A stretch of DNA of 64,000 bases from Pseudomonas sp. RIT-PI-S (GTDB taxonomy: Bacteria; Pseudomonadota; Gammaproteobacteria; Pseudomonadales; Pseudomonadaceae). Numbering within the stretch: position 1 is the first letter of the stretch; every line of letters starts with the position of its first letter. The notes beneath the pieces were generated by a model. The model was not told the DNA's origin, ran no database searches, and saw only the letters and a program-made list of their open reading frames with translations. Where the stretch lies: positions 124,001-188,000 of the forward strand of contig NZ_JANZKJ010000009.1 in NCBI RefSeq assembly GCF_025642975.1, in the 5' to 3' direction. Both the position numbers and the translations under genes were made by a program. Positions 18,640 to 27,048 of this stretch are shown piece after piece.

Positions 18640-19119
18640 ATGCTTGAAGCCTTGATAGTGGTAATGACCGTGCTGGCAATGGAAGGGGTGTCGATCCTGG
18701 CCCACAAGTACGTGATGCACGGTTTCGGTTGGGCCTGGCACCGCTCGCACCATGAGCCGCGGCGCGGCTGGTTCGAGCTCAACGACCTCTATGCCCTGGT
18801 GTTCGCCGCGCTGGCGATCGCGCTGATCGCCGCTGGAACGGCCGGGGCCTACCCGCTGCAGTGGATCGGCGCCGGCATGACCCTCTACGGCGCGCTGTAT
18901 TTCATCGCCCACGATGGCATGGTCCACCGCCGCTGGCCCCTGCGCTACCTGCCCCGGCGCGGCTATCTCAAACGCCTTTACCAGGCACACCGGCTGCACC
19001 ACGCCGTCGGCGGCCGCGAGGGCTGCGTGTCGTTCGGGTTTCTTTATGCTCCGCCAGTGGCCAGGCTCAAGCGGCAACTGCGCCGGAACGAAAGCCGGCC
19101 CCCATCCGAGCGCCAATAG
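18640..19119 (+). CDS. crtZ: Beta-carotene 3-hydroxylase
   Basis: 159 residues. The di-iron histidine clusters of the fatty-acid-hydroxylase superfamily are all present: HKYVMH, HRSHH, HDGMVH and HRLHH. Hydrophobic segments lie at the N-terminus and between residues 47 and 90. The enzyme hydroxylates both rings of beta-carotene to give zeaxanthin via cryptoxanthin, in the membrane. The strong ribosome binding site GGAGGGG precedes the ATG. It is convergent with crtB, the layout known from Pantoea/Erwinia crt clusters. Confidence 0.94.
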   Translation: MLEALIVVMTVLAMEGVSILAHKYVMHGFGWAWHRSHHEPRRGWFELNDLYALVFAALAIALIAAGTAGAYPLQWIGAGMTLYGALYFIAHDGMVHRRWPLRYLPRRGYLKRLYQAHRLHHAVGGREGCVSFGFLYAPPVARLKRQLRRNESRPPSERQ

Positions 19120-19175
19120 GCGCTGGCGCCAGCCCGCGAACCTTGGGCTTTGCCGGTTCGCAGGCTTCGCCCCGT
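19120..19175. repeat. REP-like hairpin between convergent crtZ and crtB
   Basis: GCGAACC (19136-19142) pairs with GGTTCGC (19155-19161), flanked by GGCGCTGGCGCC, itself a short palindrome. It is likely to act as a bidirectional transcript boundary between the convergent genes. Confidence 0.55.
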
Positions 19176-19185
19176 TCCTGCACGT

Positions 19186-20112
19186 TCAGCCTGGCCCTTG
19201 CCATAGGCCCACGTCGCGAGGTCTATGGTTCGCCACGCGGGCTTGCCTTGCCAACAGCAACCCTCTGCCCAATAACCAGAGCTTTTCCGCTTTGCTGGTG
19301 CCCTGGCGCCGGTCCCAGGCCTTGGGGCCGGCGGCACAGACCTTGAGGCCGATCGCCCGGTACACCAGCAATGCCGTCGCCACTGCCCAGGCACAGCGTG
19401 GGGGCAGGTCGCCGATGCCGGCCCGGGCCGAGGCGTAGTAAGGCTCGGCGGCGTTCACCAGGCGGGCGGCCAGGGTGGCCAGGGCAGGGCGGTAGGCCGG
19501 TGCGGCGAGATCGTGTGCTGGCACCCCTAGCTCATGGAGCCAGGCTTGCGGCAAATAGCAGCGGCCTACCGCAGCGTCTTCGACGATATCCCGGGCTATG
19601 TTGGTGAGCTGGAACGCCAGCCCCAGGTCGCAGGCCCGTTGCAGGGTCGCGGGGGCGCTGGCGCCCATCACCCGGGCCATCATCAGGCCGACCACCCCGG
19701 CCACGTGGTAGCAATAGTCCAGGGTGTCTTCCAGCCGTTCATAGCGCCGGCCATGCACGTCCATGGCAAAGCCATCCAGGTGGGCAAAGGCGTGGCGCGC
19801 CTCGATGCCGTGCTCGTGGGCGACGTGCTGGAAAGCAGCGAAGGCGGGATCACGCATCGGCTCGCCGCGATACGCCGCCGCGGTCAGCTCGCGCAGCTCC
19901 GCCAGCCGCGCACTGGCCTGCTCGGTGGGCGGCGGGGCGCCTTCGTGGCCCAGCACCTGGCCGTCGATCACGTCGTCGCAGTGCCGGCACCAGGTGTACA
20001 GCAGCAAGGCGCTGCGGCGGGTGGCGGGGTCGAACAGGCGCGCGGCCGCGGCAAAGCTTTTCGAGCCCTGGCTCATGGTGCGCGCAGCGTGGTCGAGCAA
20101 GGGCTGGCTCAT
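19186..20112 (-). CDS. crtB: Phytoene synthase
   Basis: 308 residues. Both aspartate-rich motifs that bind the prenyl diphosphates through Mg are present: DDVID in YTWCRHCDDVIDG and DIVED in LTNIARDIVEDA. The family stretch YCYHVAGVVGLMMARVMG is also seen. It condenses two geranylgeranyl diphosphates to phytoene. Last gene of the idi-crtXYIB operon; its ATG overlaps the crtI TGA by 4 bases. Confidence 0.95.
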   Translation of the reverse strand: MSQPLLDHAARTMSQGSKSFAAAARLFDPATRRSALLLYTWCRHCDDVIDGQVLGHEGAPPPTEQASARLAELRELTAAAYRGEPMRDPAFAAFQHVAHEHGIEARHAFAHLDGFAMDVHGRRYERLEDTLDYCYHVAGVVGLMMARVMGASAPATLQRACDLGLAFQLTNIARDIVEDAAVGRCYLPQAWLHELGVPAHDLAAPAYRPALATLAARLVNAAEPYYASARAGIGDLPPRCAWAVATALLVYRAIGLKVCAAGPKAWDRRQGTSKAEKLWLLGRGLLLARQARVANHRPRDVGLWQGPG

Positions 20113-21599
20113 GGCTGGAAGTCCTCGAGCATCAGCCGGGCCGTCGCCTTCGCCGAGCCGATCACACCCGGCACGCCCGCGCCAGGATGCGTGCCGGCGC
20201 CCACCAGGTACAGGTTCGGGATGTCATCGTCGCGGTTGTGGGGGCGGAACCAGGCGCTCTGGCGCAGCAGCGGCTCCAGCGAAAAGGCCGAGCCAAGGTG
20301 GGCGCCGAGCTGATCGCGAAAGTCCGCCGGGGTGAAGATGCGGCTGGTCACCAGTTGGCTGCGCAGGCCGGGCAGGTAACGCTGTTCGAGGTAGCTGAAG
20401 ATGCGCTCGCGCAGCCGCGGCCCTTCGACGTCCCAGTCCAGTGGGGCATTGCCCAGGTGGGGCACCGGGGCCAACACATAGTGGGTGCCGCAGCCGGGCG
20501 GCGCCAGGCTGGGATCGGTAGCGCAGGGCGCGTGCAGGTAGAGGGAGAAATCCTCGGCCAGCTGCGTGCCATGGAAAATATCCTGGACCAGCCCGCGATA
20601 GCGTGGCCCGAAGCACACGGTGTGGTGGGCGAGGCCCGGCTGCTGACGGTCCAGCCCGAAGTACAGCACGAACAGCGAATTGCTCGCGCGTTTGCCGGCC
20701 AGTGCCTTGCCGTGTCGCGCACCGCGGGGGTGGCCGGCGAGCAATTGCTTGTAGGTATTGACCACGTCGGCGTTGGACGCCACCGCCACGGCTGGGATCG
20801 CGCGACCGTCGGCCAGGCGTACGCCGCTGACGCGGCCGTCATGGGTGTCGATGGCGCTGACCTTGGCGTTGAGCTCCAGGCGCCCGCCCAGGTCCTGGAA
20901 CAAGCGCACCAGCGCCTGCACCAGCGCGCCGGTACCGCCCCGTGGAAACCACACGCCCCATTCTCGCTCTAGGGCGTGGATCAACGTGTAAATGGACGAC
21001 GCGGCAAAGGGGTTGCCTCCCACCAGCAGGGCGTGGAAGGAAAACGCCTGGCGCAGCCGCTCATCGCGGATGAATTTCGCCACCATGGCATAGACGCTGC
21101 GCCACGCCTGCAAGCGGGCCAGGCTAGGGCCCACCCGCAACATGTCGCGGAACGACAGGAAGGGCACGCTGCCGAGCTTGAGGTAACCCTCTTCGAACAC
21201 TGCCCGGGAGTATTTCAGGAAACGCCGGTAACCCTCCACGTCCGCCGGATTGAAGCGGTGGATCGCCCGTTCCAGCGCCTCCTGGTCGTTGGCGTAGTCG
21301 AAGCGGCTACCGTCTTCCCAGCACAGCCGGTAGAACGGCGTCACCGGCAACAATTCGACGTAGTCTGCCATGCGCCGGCCGCTGATCTGGAACAGCTCCT
21401 CGATCGCGCTCGGGTCGGTGATCACCGTAGGGCCGGCGTCGAACACAAAGCCATCTTGCTCGTACACATAGGCGCGCCCGCCGGGCTTGTCCCGGGCCTC
21501 CAGGAGCAGGGTGGGGCGGCCAGCGGCTTGCAGGCGGATGGCCAAGGCGAGCCCGCCGAAGCCTGCGCCGGTGACCACGGTCAATGGGGTATCGGTCAT
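20109..21599 (-). CDS. crtI: Phytoene desaturase (lycopene-forming)
   Basis: 496 residues from the ATG at 21599, which overlaps the crtY stop. The open frame extends upstream but that part lies inside crtY. The FAD dinucleotide fold GAGFGGLALAIRLQAAG is at the N-terminus; the residue before it is Thr where Ile or Val is common, with the glycines intact. The C-terminal carotenoid-desaturase signature is in NLYLVGAGTHPGAGVPGV. It introduces four double bases' worth of desaturation, turning phytoene into lycopene. Translation is coupled on both sides. Confidence 0.95.
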   Translation of the reverse strand: MTDTPLTVVTGAGFGGLALAIRLQAAGRPTLLLEARDKPGGRAYVYEQDGFVFDAGPTVITDPSAIEELFQISGRRMADYVELLPVTPFYRLCWEDGSRFDYANDQEALERAIHRFNPADVEGYRRFLKYSRAVFEEGYLKLGSVPFLSFRDMLRVGPSLARLQAWRSVYAMVAKFIRDERLRQAFSFHALLVGGNPFAASSIYTLIHALEREWGVWFPRGGTGALVQALVRLFQDLGGRLELNAKVSAIDTHDGRVSGVRLADGRAIPAVAVASNADVVNTYKQLLAGHPRGARHGKALAGKRASNSLFVLYFGLDRQQPGLAHHTVCFGPRYRGLVQDIFHGTQLAEDFSLYLHAPCATDPSLAPPGCGTHYVLAPVPHLGNAPLDWDVEGPRLRERIFSYLEQRYLPGLRSQLVTSRIFTPADFRDQLGAHLGSAFSLEPLLRQSAWFRPHNRDDDIPNLYLVGAGTHPGAGVPGVIGSAKATARLMLEDFQP

Positions 21600-22765
21600 G
21601 GTTCTTCCTGTGCCGGTGGGGCGTAATCGAGCATGGCCTTGAGCGCGGGCAGCACCGGCACCGGTGGCTTGCCCAGCAGCAGCCGGAGTTTGTCCGTAGC
21701 GCTGGGCGCCCCAGCGTAGAAACGCTGGATCAGCCCTGGCGGCAAGCGGTGGAAGCGCTCCAGCACTTTCCACCGCTGCGGCGGCGCGGCGGCTAGAAAA
21801 AGCATGCGGTTGAGCAGCCGGAAGTACCGTTGGTGTCGCCACAGCCCCAGGCGGTGGCGGTACAGCAGCACCTGCAAGGCATCGGCGCTGAGGTCCGTGG
21901 TGCTGGCCAGCAGGTCCGCCAGGCGTACCGCCTCAGGCAGTGAATAACCGGTCACGGGGTGGAACAGGCCGCCACGCAGGCCGCTTCGGGGTACGCCCTG
22001 GCCGTCGGCATAAAAGGCTTCGAAGCGCCCGGCCAGAATGATCGGCAGGCTGCCCTGTTCCTCGCGCAGGATGCGCTCGACCTGCCAGCCGTGCGCCTGG
22101 GCGTAGGCGTTGATCCGCTCACGCACCAGAAAAGGGTCCAGCGTGGGGCTTTCGCGGTAGTAGGTGTCTTCGATCAGCAGCCGGTCGGGCGCCAATGGCA
22201 GCACATACACGAAGCGATAGCCGTCGTGCTGGGCCACGGTGGCGTCCATCACGGTCGGCAGCGTCAAGCCGTGGGGCTGCGCCAGCTGCACCTCCTGGCC
22301 CAGGAAGGCTTGGTAGCCCAGGCGCAGGTGCTCGCTAGGCGCAAGGCCACGGCCATCGATCACCGCGCCGGCGTGCAGGGTTTCACCGCTGGCCAGTTGC
22401 ACCGTGTCAGGCGTCAGCCGCTTGACCACGGCGTTGAGCATCAACTGCCGGCCCAGGGCTGCGGTCAGGGTGCGGGCGAAGTGCTCGCCGCTGATGCTGC
22501 AATAAGCACCGGCGAACGTGCGCCGCAAGTTGGGGAAACGCACCTCGTAACCTGGCCAGCGGTGGCTCACCAATGGCGCCAGCCATTGATGCTGAGCGGG
22601 GCTGAGGTCGCTTTCGTGAAACGACCATGTGTGGTTGGCCCCCATCGCCGCTGCCTGGTCGATCAACAGCACCGACAGCTCGGGGCGCCGCGCGCGCAAG
22701 TGCCAGGCCAGCAGCCCGTTGGCCAGGCCAGCCCCCACCAGAATCAAATCCCAGGTACGCCTCAT
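21596..22765 (-). CDS. crtY: Lycopene beta-cyclase
   Basis: 389 residues. The N-terminal dinucleotide motif is DLILVGAGLANGLLAWHLR. HTWSFHESDL, RFVYVLPL and the TGYSLPEAVRLADLLA segment are characteristic of bacterial CrtY. The protein cyclises both ends of lycopene to beta-carotene. Its start codon overlaps the crtX stop and its stop overlaps the crtI start, each by 4 bases. Confidence 0.94.
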   Translation of the reverse strand: MRRTWDLILVGAGLANGLLAWHLRARRPELSVLLIDQAAAMGANHTWSFHESDLSPAQHQWLAPLVSHRWPGYEVRFPNLRRTFAGAYCSISGEHFARTLTAALGRQLMLNAVVKRLTPDTVQLASGETLHAGAVIDGRGLAPSEHLRLGYQAFLGQEVQLAQPHGLTLPTVMDATVAQHDGYRFVYVLPLAPDRLLIEDTYYRESPTLDPFLVRERINAYAQAHGWQVERILREEQGSLPIILAGRFEAFYADGQGVPRSGLRGGLFHPVTGYSLPEAVRLADLLASTTDLSADALQVLLYRHRLGLWRHQRYFRLLNRMLFLAAAPPQRWKVLERFHRLPPGLIQRFYAGAPSATDKLRLLLGKPPVPVLPALKAMLDYAPPAQEEP

Positions 22766-24045
22766 GATGACGGCCCCACAGCCACCGCGCGGCCGCCTTG
22801 CAGCGCCTGCTCGATGATCAGCGCCGCCCGTTGGGCACCGCCCGCGGCTTGCAGCTGGTTCTCCAGCACGGCCAGGGGGCCGGCGAAACTGCCGTCGCCC
22901 AGCAGCGTCTCAAGGCGCTGGGCCAGGGTTTGCCAGCGGCTGCGGTGCCAGCTATGCAGGCCGATCCTGGCGTGCTGCACCCGAGCCGCTACACCGGGTT
23001 GGTCGAAGGCAATGGGCAGCGCGAGGATCGGGGTACCGGCGACCAGGGCGTCCATCACGGTATTGAGCCCGCCATGGCTGATCACCGCGTCGGCCTGGCG
23101 CAGCACTTGCGCTTGCGCGGCGAACCCGGTCACCCAGGTCGCGCCGGCCGCCTGCACGCCGCGGGCCTGGCGCTCGTTCAGGCCGCCGCAATGGGCGGCC
23201 AGCAACTGCACCCCGAGTGCCCGGCACGCCTTGGCAATGCGTTTGAACAGGCCATAGCGATGGCCTTGCAACGTGCCCAGGGAGGCGAATACGAAGGGCC
23301 GCCCGCGTTCCACCGGCCAGGTGGCGTCGTCAGCCAGTGGCCGCGCCGGGACGCGCAACGGGCCCACGTGATGAAAACAGGCGGGCAGTGCCTGGCGCGG
23401 AAACTCCAGGCCGGGCAGGGATTGGCTGACCTGCGCGAGCGTGGACAGGCACTCGTGCAGGCCGTGCCTTGGCGGCAGCCCGAAAGCCTGGGCACGGCGC
23501 GCTATCACGCGGCCATGGGGCGCCATCAAGGCATCGTAGATCCGCGCCGACGTGGCGTAGACCTTGCGCATGCGCGGGTCGTCTTCCCAGCCGAAGGGCA
23601 TTACCGGCAAGGGTATGCCCGGCTCGCGGTTCACCGGCAGCGCGCAGGCCACCGACACGAACGGTAACCCCAGCGCTTCGGCGACCAAGCCACCGGCGGC
23701 TTCCATCTGGTCGCAGATCAGCCCGTCCACCTGCAGGGCAGTGAGGGCCTCGGGCAGCTCGGCGCAGAGCATCTCCGTGCTGGCGGCCATGTCCTGGATC
23801 ACCCTTCGCACGGCTAGGCCAGCGGGCCGCGCCGCGTGGCGCAGGGTTTGCCCAAGGCTGCCGGGCGGGTGGCTATCGAGGCCTAGCGGGTGGAAGCCTA
23901 TGCGGCTGTCGCGCAGCAGCGCGCCCGCCTCCAGCTGCTGGAAGAACGTGACCCGATGCCCGCGCTCCAGCAAGCGCGCGGCCAACGCCTGCAACGCCTG
24001 GAAGTGGCTGAACAGTGGCGGAGCGACGACGCCGAAATGGCTCAC
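22762..24045 (-). CDS. crtX: Zeaxanthin glucosyltransferase
   Basis: 427 residues starting with GTG that overlaps the idi stop (GTGA). The N-terminus [20 protein letters not shown] and the C-terminal nucleotide-sugar motif [20 protein letters not shown] identify the MGT/UGT-type CrtX family. It transfers glucose from UDP-glucose to the hydroxyls of zeaxanthin. Its presence with crtZ predicts zeaxanthin mono- and diglucoside as the end pigment. Confidence 0.94.
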   Translation of the reverse strand: MSHFGVVAPPLFSHFQALQALAARLLERGHRVTFFQQLEAGALLRDSRIGFHPLGLDSHPPGSLGQTLRHAARPAGLAVRRVIQDMAASTEMLCAELPEALTALQVDGLICDQMEAAGGLVAEALGLPFVSVACALPVNREPGIPLPVMPFGWEDDPRMRKVYATSARIYDALMAPHGRVIARRAQAFGLPPRHGLHECLSTLAQVSQSLPGLEFPRQALPACFHHVGPLRVPARPLADDATWPVERGRPFVFASLGTLQGHRYGLFKRIAKACRALGVQLLAAHCGGLNERQARGVQAAGATWVTGFAAQAQVLRQADAVISHGGLNTVMDALVAGTPILALPIAFDQPGVAARVQHARIGLHSWHRSRWQTLAQRLETLLGDGSFAGPLAVLENQLQAAGGAQRAALIIEQALQGGRAVAVGPSS

Positions 24046-25085
24046 TGCGCGGGCGCCTCCTGAACCAGCGTGGCGTGGCGCAGCTGAGCGAGGTTGGCCG
24101 AGCCGGTACAGAAGCAGGCAATGCGCAGCTGGCGCAAAGCGACCTCGAAATGGGCGATGACCGCTTCGGGCGACTCAGTGGCGCTGCGCAGCACCGCAGC
24201 GGCCTGGCCCACCATGTCCGCCCCCAGCGCAATGGCCTTGGCCATGTCGATGCCGTTGCGGATGCCGCCAGAGGCGATCAGGGGCATCTGTGGCAAGCGC
24301 TGGCGCACCTCGCGCAGCGCCTGCGCGGTCGGAATGCCCCACTCACTGAAGGCCGCGGCGACCTCTCGCTCTGCCGCGTTGGTGGCACGTTCGGCCTCGA
24401 CAGCGGCCCAGTGGGTGCCCCCCAGGCCCGCCACATCCAGGGCGGCAACGCCCGCGGCGGCAAGGCGCACGGCGACCTCGGCGCTCAACCCGCTGCCCAC
24501 TTCCTTGATCACCACCGGCACCTGCAACTGGCGAACGGCCTCGGCGATGGCGTCGGCGACGCCCCGCCAGTCGCTGTCGCCACCGGGCTGAACGGCTTCC
24601 TGAAGCGGGTTGAGGTGAATGAACAACCCGTCCGCGTCGATCATGTCCACGGCGCGGCGGGCAAGGTCCAGGCCCGCCGGCGTGCGCAGCTGGGCGCCGC
24701 CCAGGTTGGCCAGCAGCAGAATATCCGGTGCGCGCTGGCGCAGCGCCCGGGTCAGGCCATGGTCGGCGCTGGTTTCCAGCGCCACTCGCTGCGAGCCGAC
24801 CGCCATGGCCAACCCCAGCGCCTGGGCGGCGTCGGCCAGGTGGTGGTTGATCTCTCGGGCACGGCTGGCGCCCCCCGTCATCGAGCTGATCAACACTGGA
24901 GCCGACAGCGGCTTGCCGAGAAAGCGGGTGCTCAAGTCAATGGCGGCCAGGTCCAGCTCTGGCAGCGCGCAATGCACGAAGCGCCACTGCTCGAAACCTG
25001 TGCGGCCAAGGCTCCGCGCCCGGGCGGGATCGAGCACGATCGCCAGGTGATCGTTCTTACGGTCAAGCAGATCCACCTCATTCAT
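24042..25085 (-). CDS. fni: Type 2 isopentenyl-diphosphate isomerase (FMN-dependent)
   Basis: 347 residues, TIM-barrel FMN enzyme. Signatures are [10 protein letters not shown] at the N-terminus, [39 protein letters not shown] and [20 protein letters not shown]. It interconverts IPP and DMAPP with FMN and NAD(P)H, enlarging the precursor pool for CrtE. It is the first gene of the minus-strand carotenoid operon and is followed by crtX with a 4-base overlap. The ribosome binding site GGAG is just upstream of the ATG. Confidence 0.95.
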   Translation of the reverse strand: MNEVDLLDRKNDHLAIVLDPARARSLGRTGFEQWRFVHCALPELDLAAIDLSTRFLGKPLSAPVLISSMTGGASRAREINHHLADAAQALGLAMAVGSQRVALETSADHGLTRALRQRAPDILLLANLGGAQLRTPAGLDLARRAVDMIDADGLFIHLNPLQEAVQPGGDSDWRGVADAIAEAVRQLQVPVVIKEVGSGLSAEVAVRLAAAGVAALDVAGLGGTHWAAVEAERATNAAEREVAAAFSEWGIPTAQALREVRQRLPQMPLIASGGIRNGIDMAKAIALGADMVGQAAAVLRSATESPEAVIAHFEVALRQLRIACFCTGSANLAQLRHATLVQEAPAQ

Positions 25086-25149
25086 CGCGGCTCCGGGAGT
25101 ATTCCTGAGAATCCACTGTCAGTTGTGCAGGGTCGGCTACTTTGTAGAG

Positions 25150-25165
25150 GGTTGGTATAGCAACC
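25150..25165. promoter_or_regulatory. Palindrome in the divergent idi/crtE control region (candidate operator)
   Basis: GGTTGGTATAGCAACC is a 16-base inverted repeat. Its GGTTG and CAACC arms pair perfectly around a central TATA; only the two symmetric G/G positions break dyad symmetry. It lies 65 bases from the idi start and about 137 from the crtE start. A regulator dimer bound here could control both promoters. No regulator gene for it is in the window. Confidence 0.4.
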
Positions 25166-25302
25166 GCGTGGTGTTAAGGCAGCGTTGGCGCCCAGGCGTT
25201 CCGTTGCGCATGCACACCAAGGCAATCCACTGGGCCGCCCCCAGGCCAGAGCTGTACGACCGGTACCCGCTCCAACAACATAGCCGAAAAGGATCCGACC
25301 GC

Positions 25303-26205
25303 ATGACAGCCAAGCCTTTCGCCGTACTTGAAGATCGCCGCCGGTGTGATTGGGGGCCGTTGCGTCAGTCTGTGGAAGATCGCTTGCACGCACTGCTGCC
25401 CGAGCCCGGCGATCACCAACAGCTGCTGGAGCTGGCCATGCGCGAGAGCGCCCTGGCCCCCGGCAAGCGGGTGCGCCCGCTGTTGCTGTTGTTGGCGGCA
25501 GAAGGGCTGGGGGAAACCCGCCCGGGGGTGCTGGACATGGCCTGCGCGGTGGAGATGGTCCATGCCGCGTCCCTGGTGCTCGACGACCTGCCCTGCATGG
25601 ACAACGCAACCCTCCGGCGCGGCTTGCCCGCGCTGCACCTGAGGGTTGGCCAGGACGTGGCGATCCTTGCCGCCATCGCCTTGCTCAGCCGGGCGTTCGG
25701 CCTGCTGGCCAGCGCGGATATCGAAGCCCCCCGCAAGGCGTTGCTGGGGGCGGAGCTGTCTCGGGCGGTCGGCAGCCAGGGGCTGGTCAGGGGGCAGTAT
25801 GAAGACCTGCGCGAGGGCAGCCTGTCGCGCAGCCCCGAGGCGATTGCCCGCACTAACGAACTCAAGACGGCCGTATTGTTCGATGCCAGCCTGCAAATGG
25901 CGGCCATCGTAGCCGGCGCCCAACCCTGGGTCAGACAGGCGCTCGGCGCCTTCGCCCTAGACCTGGGCCAGGCGTTCCAATTGCTCGATGACCTGCATGA
26001 CCAAGGCCCAGCCACCCCTGCGCTGGGTAAGGACGTCGGCAAGGATGCGGGGAAATCCACCTTGGTAGCGGTGCTGGGGCAGGGTGGGGTCAAGCATCGG
26101 CTACGTCAGCACCTGCGCAGTGCAGAACAACACTTGGCCAAGGTCTATCGGCCGCAGCAACCGATCCGGTTATTCGTCGCCGAGCTCTTTAGCCAGTTCA
26201 GCTGA
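25303..26205 (+). CDS. crtE: Geranylgeranyl diphosphate synthase
   Basis: 300 residues from the ATG at 25303, chosen because AAGGA stands about 10 bases upstream. A longer frame starting at 25123 would run through the promoter region. The first Asp-rich motif DDLPCMD lies in VLDDLPCMDNATLRRG and the second is DDLHD in FQLLDDLHDQG. KRVRPLLLLL is the usual substrate-binding stretch. It makes GGPP from IPP and DMAPP/FPP. It is transcribed away from idi-crtXYIB; in the commonly described clusters crtE leads that operon. Confidence 0.94.
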   Translation: MTAKPFAVLEDRRRCDWGPLRQSVEDRLHALLPEPGDHQQLLELAMRESALAPGKRVRPLLLLLAAEGLGETRPGVLDMACAVEMVHAASLVLDDLPCMDNATLRRGLPALHLRVGQDVAILAAIALLSRAFGLLASADIEAPRKALLGAELSRAVGSQGLVRGQYEDLREGSLSRSPEAIARTNELKTAVLFDASLQMAAIVAGAQPWVRQALGAFALDLGQAFQLLDDLHDQGPATPALGKDVGKDAGKSTLVAVLGQGGVKHRLRQHLRSAEQHLAKVYRPQQPIRLFVAELFSQFS

Positions 26206-26258
26206 ATGACGGCGCTGTGCGCGCCTGTAGGCGGGCAGTGCCCGCGGCGTGAATAGAT

Positions 26259-26291
26259 AAAAAAAGAGGCCCGCCGGGCGCAGAGCCCGGC
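26259..26291 (-). terminator. Rho-independent terminator of csrA
   Basis: On the minus strand the stem GCCGGGC-TCTGC-GCCCGGC (26291-26273) is followed by GGGCCTC and a run of seven T residues (26265-26259). It lies about 35 bases after the csrA stop. A second small hairpin without a T tract (26231-26245) follows the crtE stop. Confidence 0.88.
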
Positions 26292-26324
26292 GCATGGAAA
26301 GCGCCGGCAGGTGAACCGGCTGGA

Positions 26325-26516
26325 TCAGTGCTCGTTCTTCTCAGGCGCGGGGGTGCCTGCCTGGATGCGCTTGAAAATCTCTTCGCGGTGAACCTGAACA
26401 TCCTTAGGCGCGTCGATGCCGATGCGAACCTGCATTCCCTTCACGCCAAGGATGGTGATCTTGATATCGTCATTGATGACGATGCTTTCGCCGACCTTGC
26501 GGGTGAGTATCAGCAT
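26325..26516 (-). CDS. csrA: CsrA/RsmA-family post-transcriptional regulator
   Basis: 63 residues beginning [17 protein letters not shown], continuing through the conserved core ([17 protein letters not shown]) to [11 protein letters not shown]. The RNA-contacting residues Leu4 and the Arg of VHREE are present. The protein dimer binds GGA motifs near ribosome binding sites and usually represses translation. AAGGAG stands upstream of the ATG and a good terminator follows. Pseudomonads carry several copies (RsmA, RsmE, RsmI); the exact paralogue is not settled here. Confidence 0.93.
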   Translation of the reverse strand: MLILTRKVGESIVINDDIKITILGVKGMQVRIGIDAPKDVQVHREEIFKRIQAGTPAPEKNEH

Positions 26517-26800
26517 GTAATGCTCCTTGATTCCTTGCTAAATATCCGGTCTGTTAACGTGTAAACAAGACGTCCTACAAGTAGAGACGCGGGTTGGACA
26601 GTTTAATTCCGTATTTATCCTGCGCCAGTTTAAGAAAAGGACTACAAGACATAGGTGAAAAACGGACGCTAAGTATCTCCTGTAACACGCTTTGCGCCTA
26701 GCCAGCAGAGCGCTGAAAACCCTTAAAAACTTGATAACAATGCTAGGTTTTTGTGATCCCATTCGGCGCCGGAACAGGGCCCCGGCGCCAACCTCCAGGT

Positions 26801-27034
26801 TCAGGTTTTCTTCACGTAGGCGTCGGCCGCTTCCACGCCCGCGGCGCTGAGCTTGACCGGGTACACCAGCTTGCCTTCTTCCGGGCTGTGGATCAGGCCG
26901 CGCTCGCGCAGGTCCTTGATGCACAGTTCGACCTGTTCAGGGCCGTGGAAGTCATCGAGGATCTCTTTACCCAGCCCATTGGGATGAGCGTTACGCAAGC
27001 GGGTCAGTACAGCTTCTTCAAGTTGATTTTTCAT
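26801..27034 (-). CDS. Small winged-helix-like protein of unknown function
   Basis: 77 residues, acidic and basic residues mixed, no signal or membrane segment. The pattern (LEEAVLTRLRNAHPNGLGKE, VELCIKDLRERGLIHSPEEG, KLVYPVKLSAAGVEAADAYV) looks like three helices and a beta wing, the layout of a minimal winged-helix fold. It starts 14 bases after the GH15 stop with GAGGA upstream, so it belongs to the SDR-GH15 operon. I do not recognise a named family. Confidence 0.72.
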   Translation of the reverse strand: MKNQLEEAVLTRLRNAHPNGLGKEILDDFHGPEQVELCIKDLRERGLIHSPEEGKLVYPVKLSAAGVEAADAYVKKT

Positions 27035-27048
27035 CGGTAGGGTCCTCT

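Noticed and set aside
16578..18782. 734-codon minus-strand frame opposite the GAF-GGDEF-EAL gene
   Set aside because: Antisense shadow; Gln/His/Val-rich composition typical of reverse-strand GC-rich genes.
20109..21842. 577-residue form of CrtI
   Set aside because: The added N-terminus lies within crtY; the ATGA-overlap start yields the normal dinucleotide-fold N-terminus.
25123..25302. N-terminal extension of crtE by 60 residues
   Set aside because: Would occupy the promoter region and the palindrome; the AAGGA-ATG start at 25303 gives the normal protein length.
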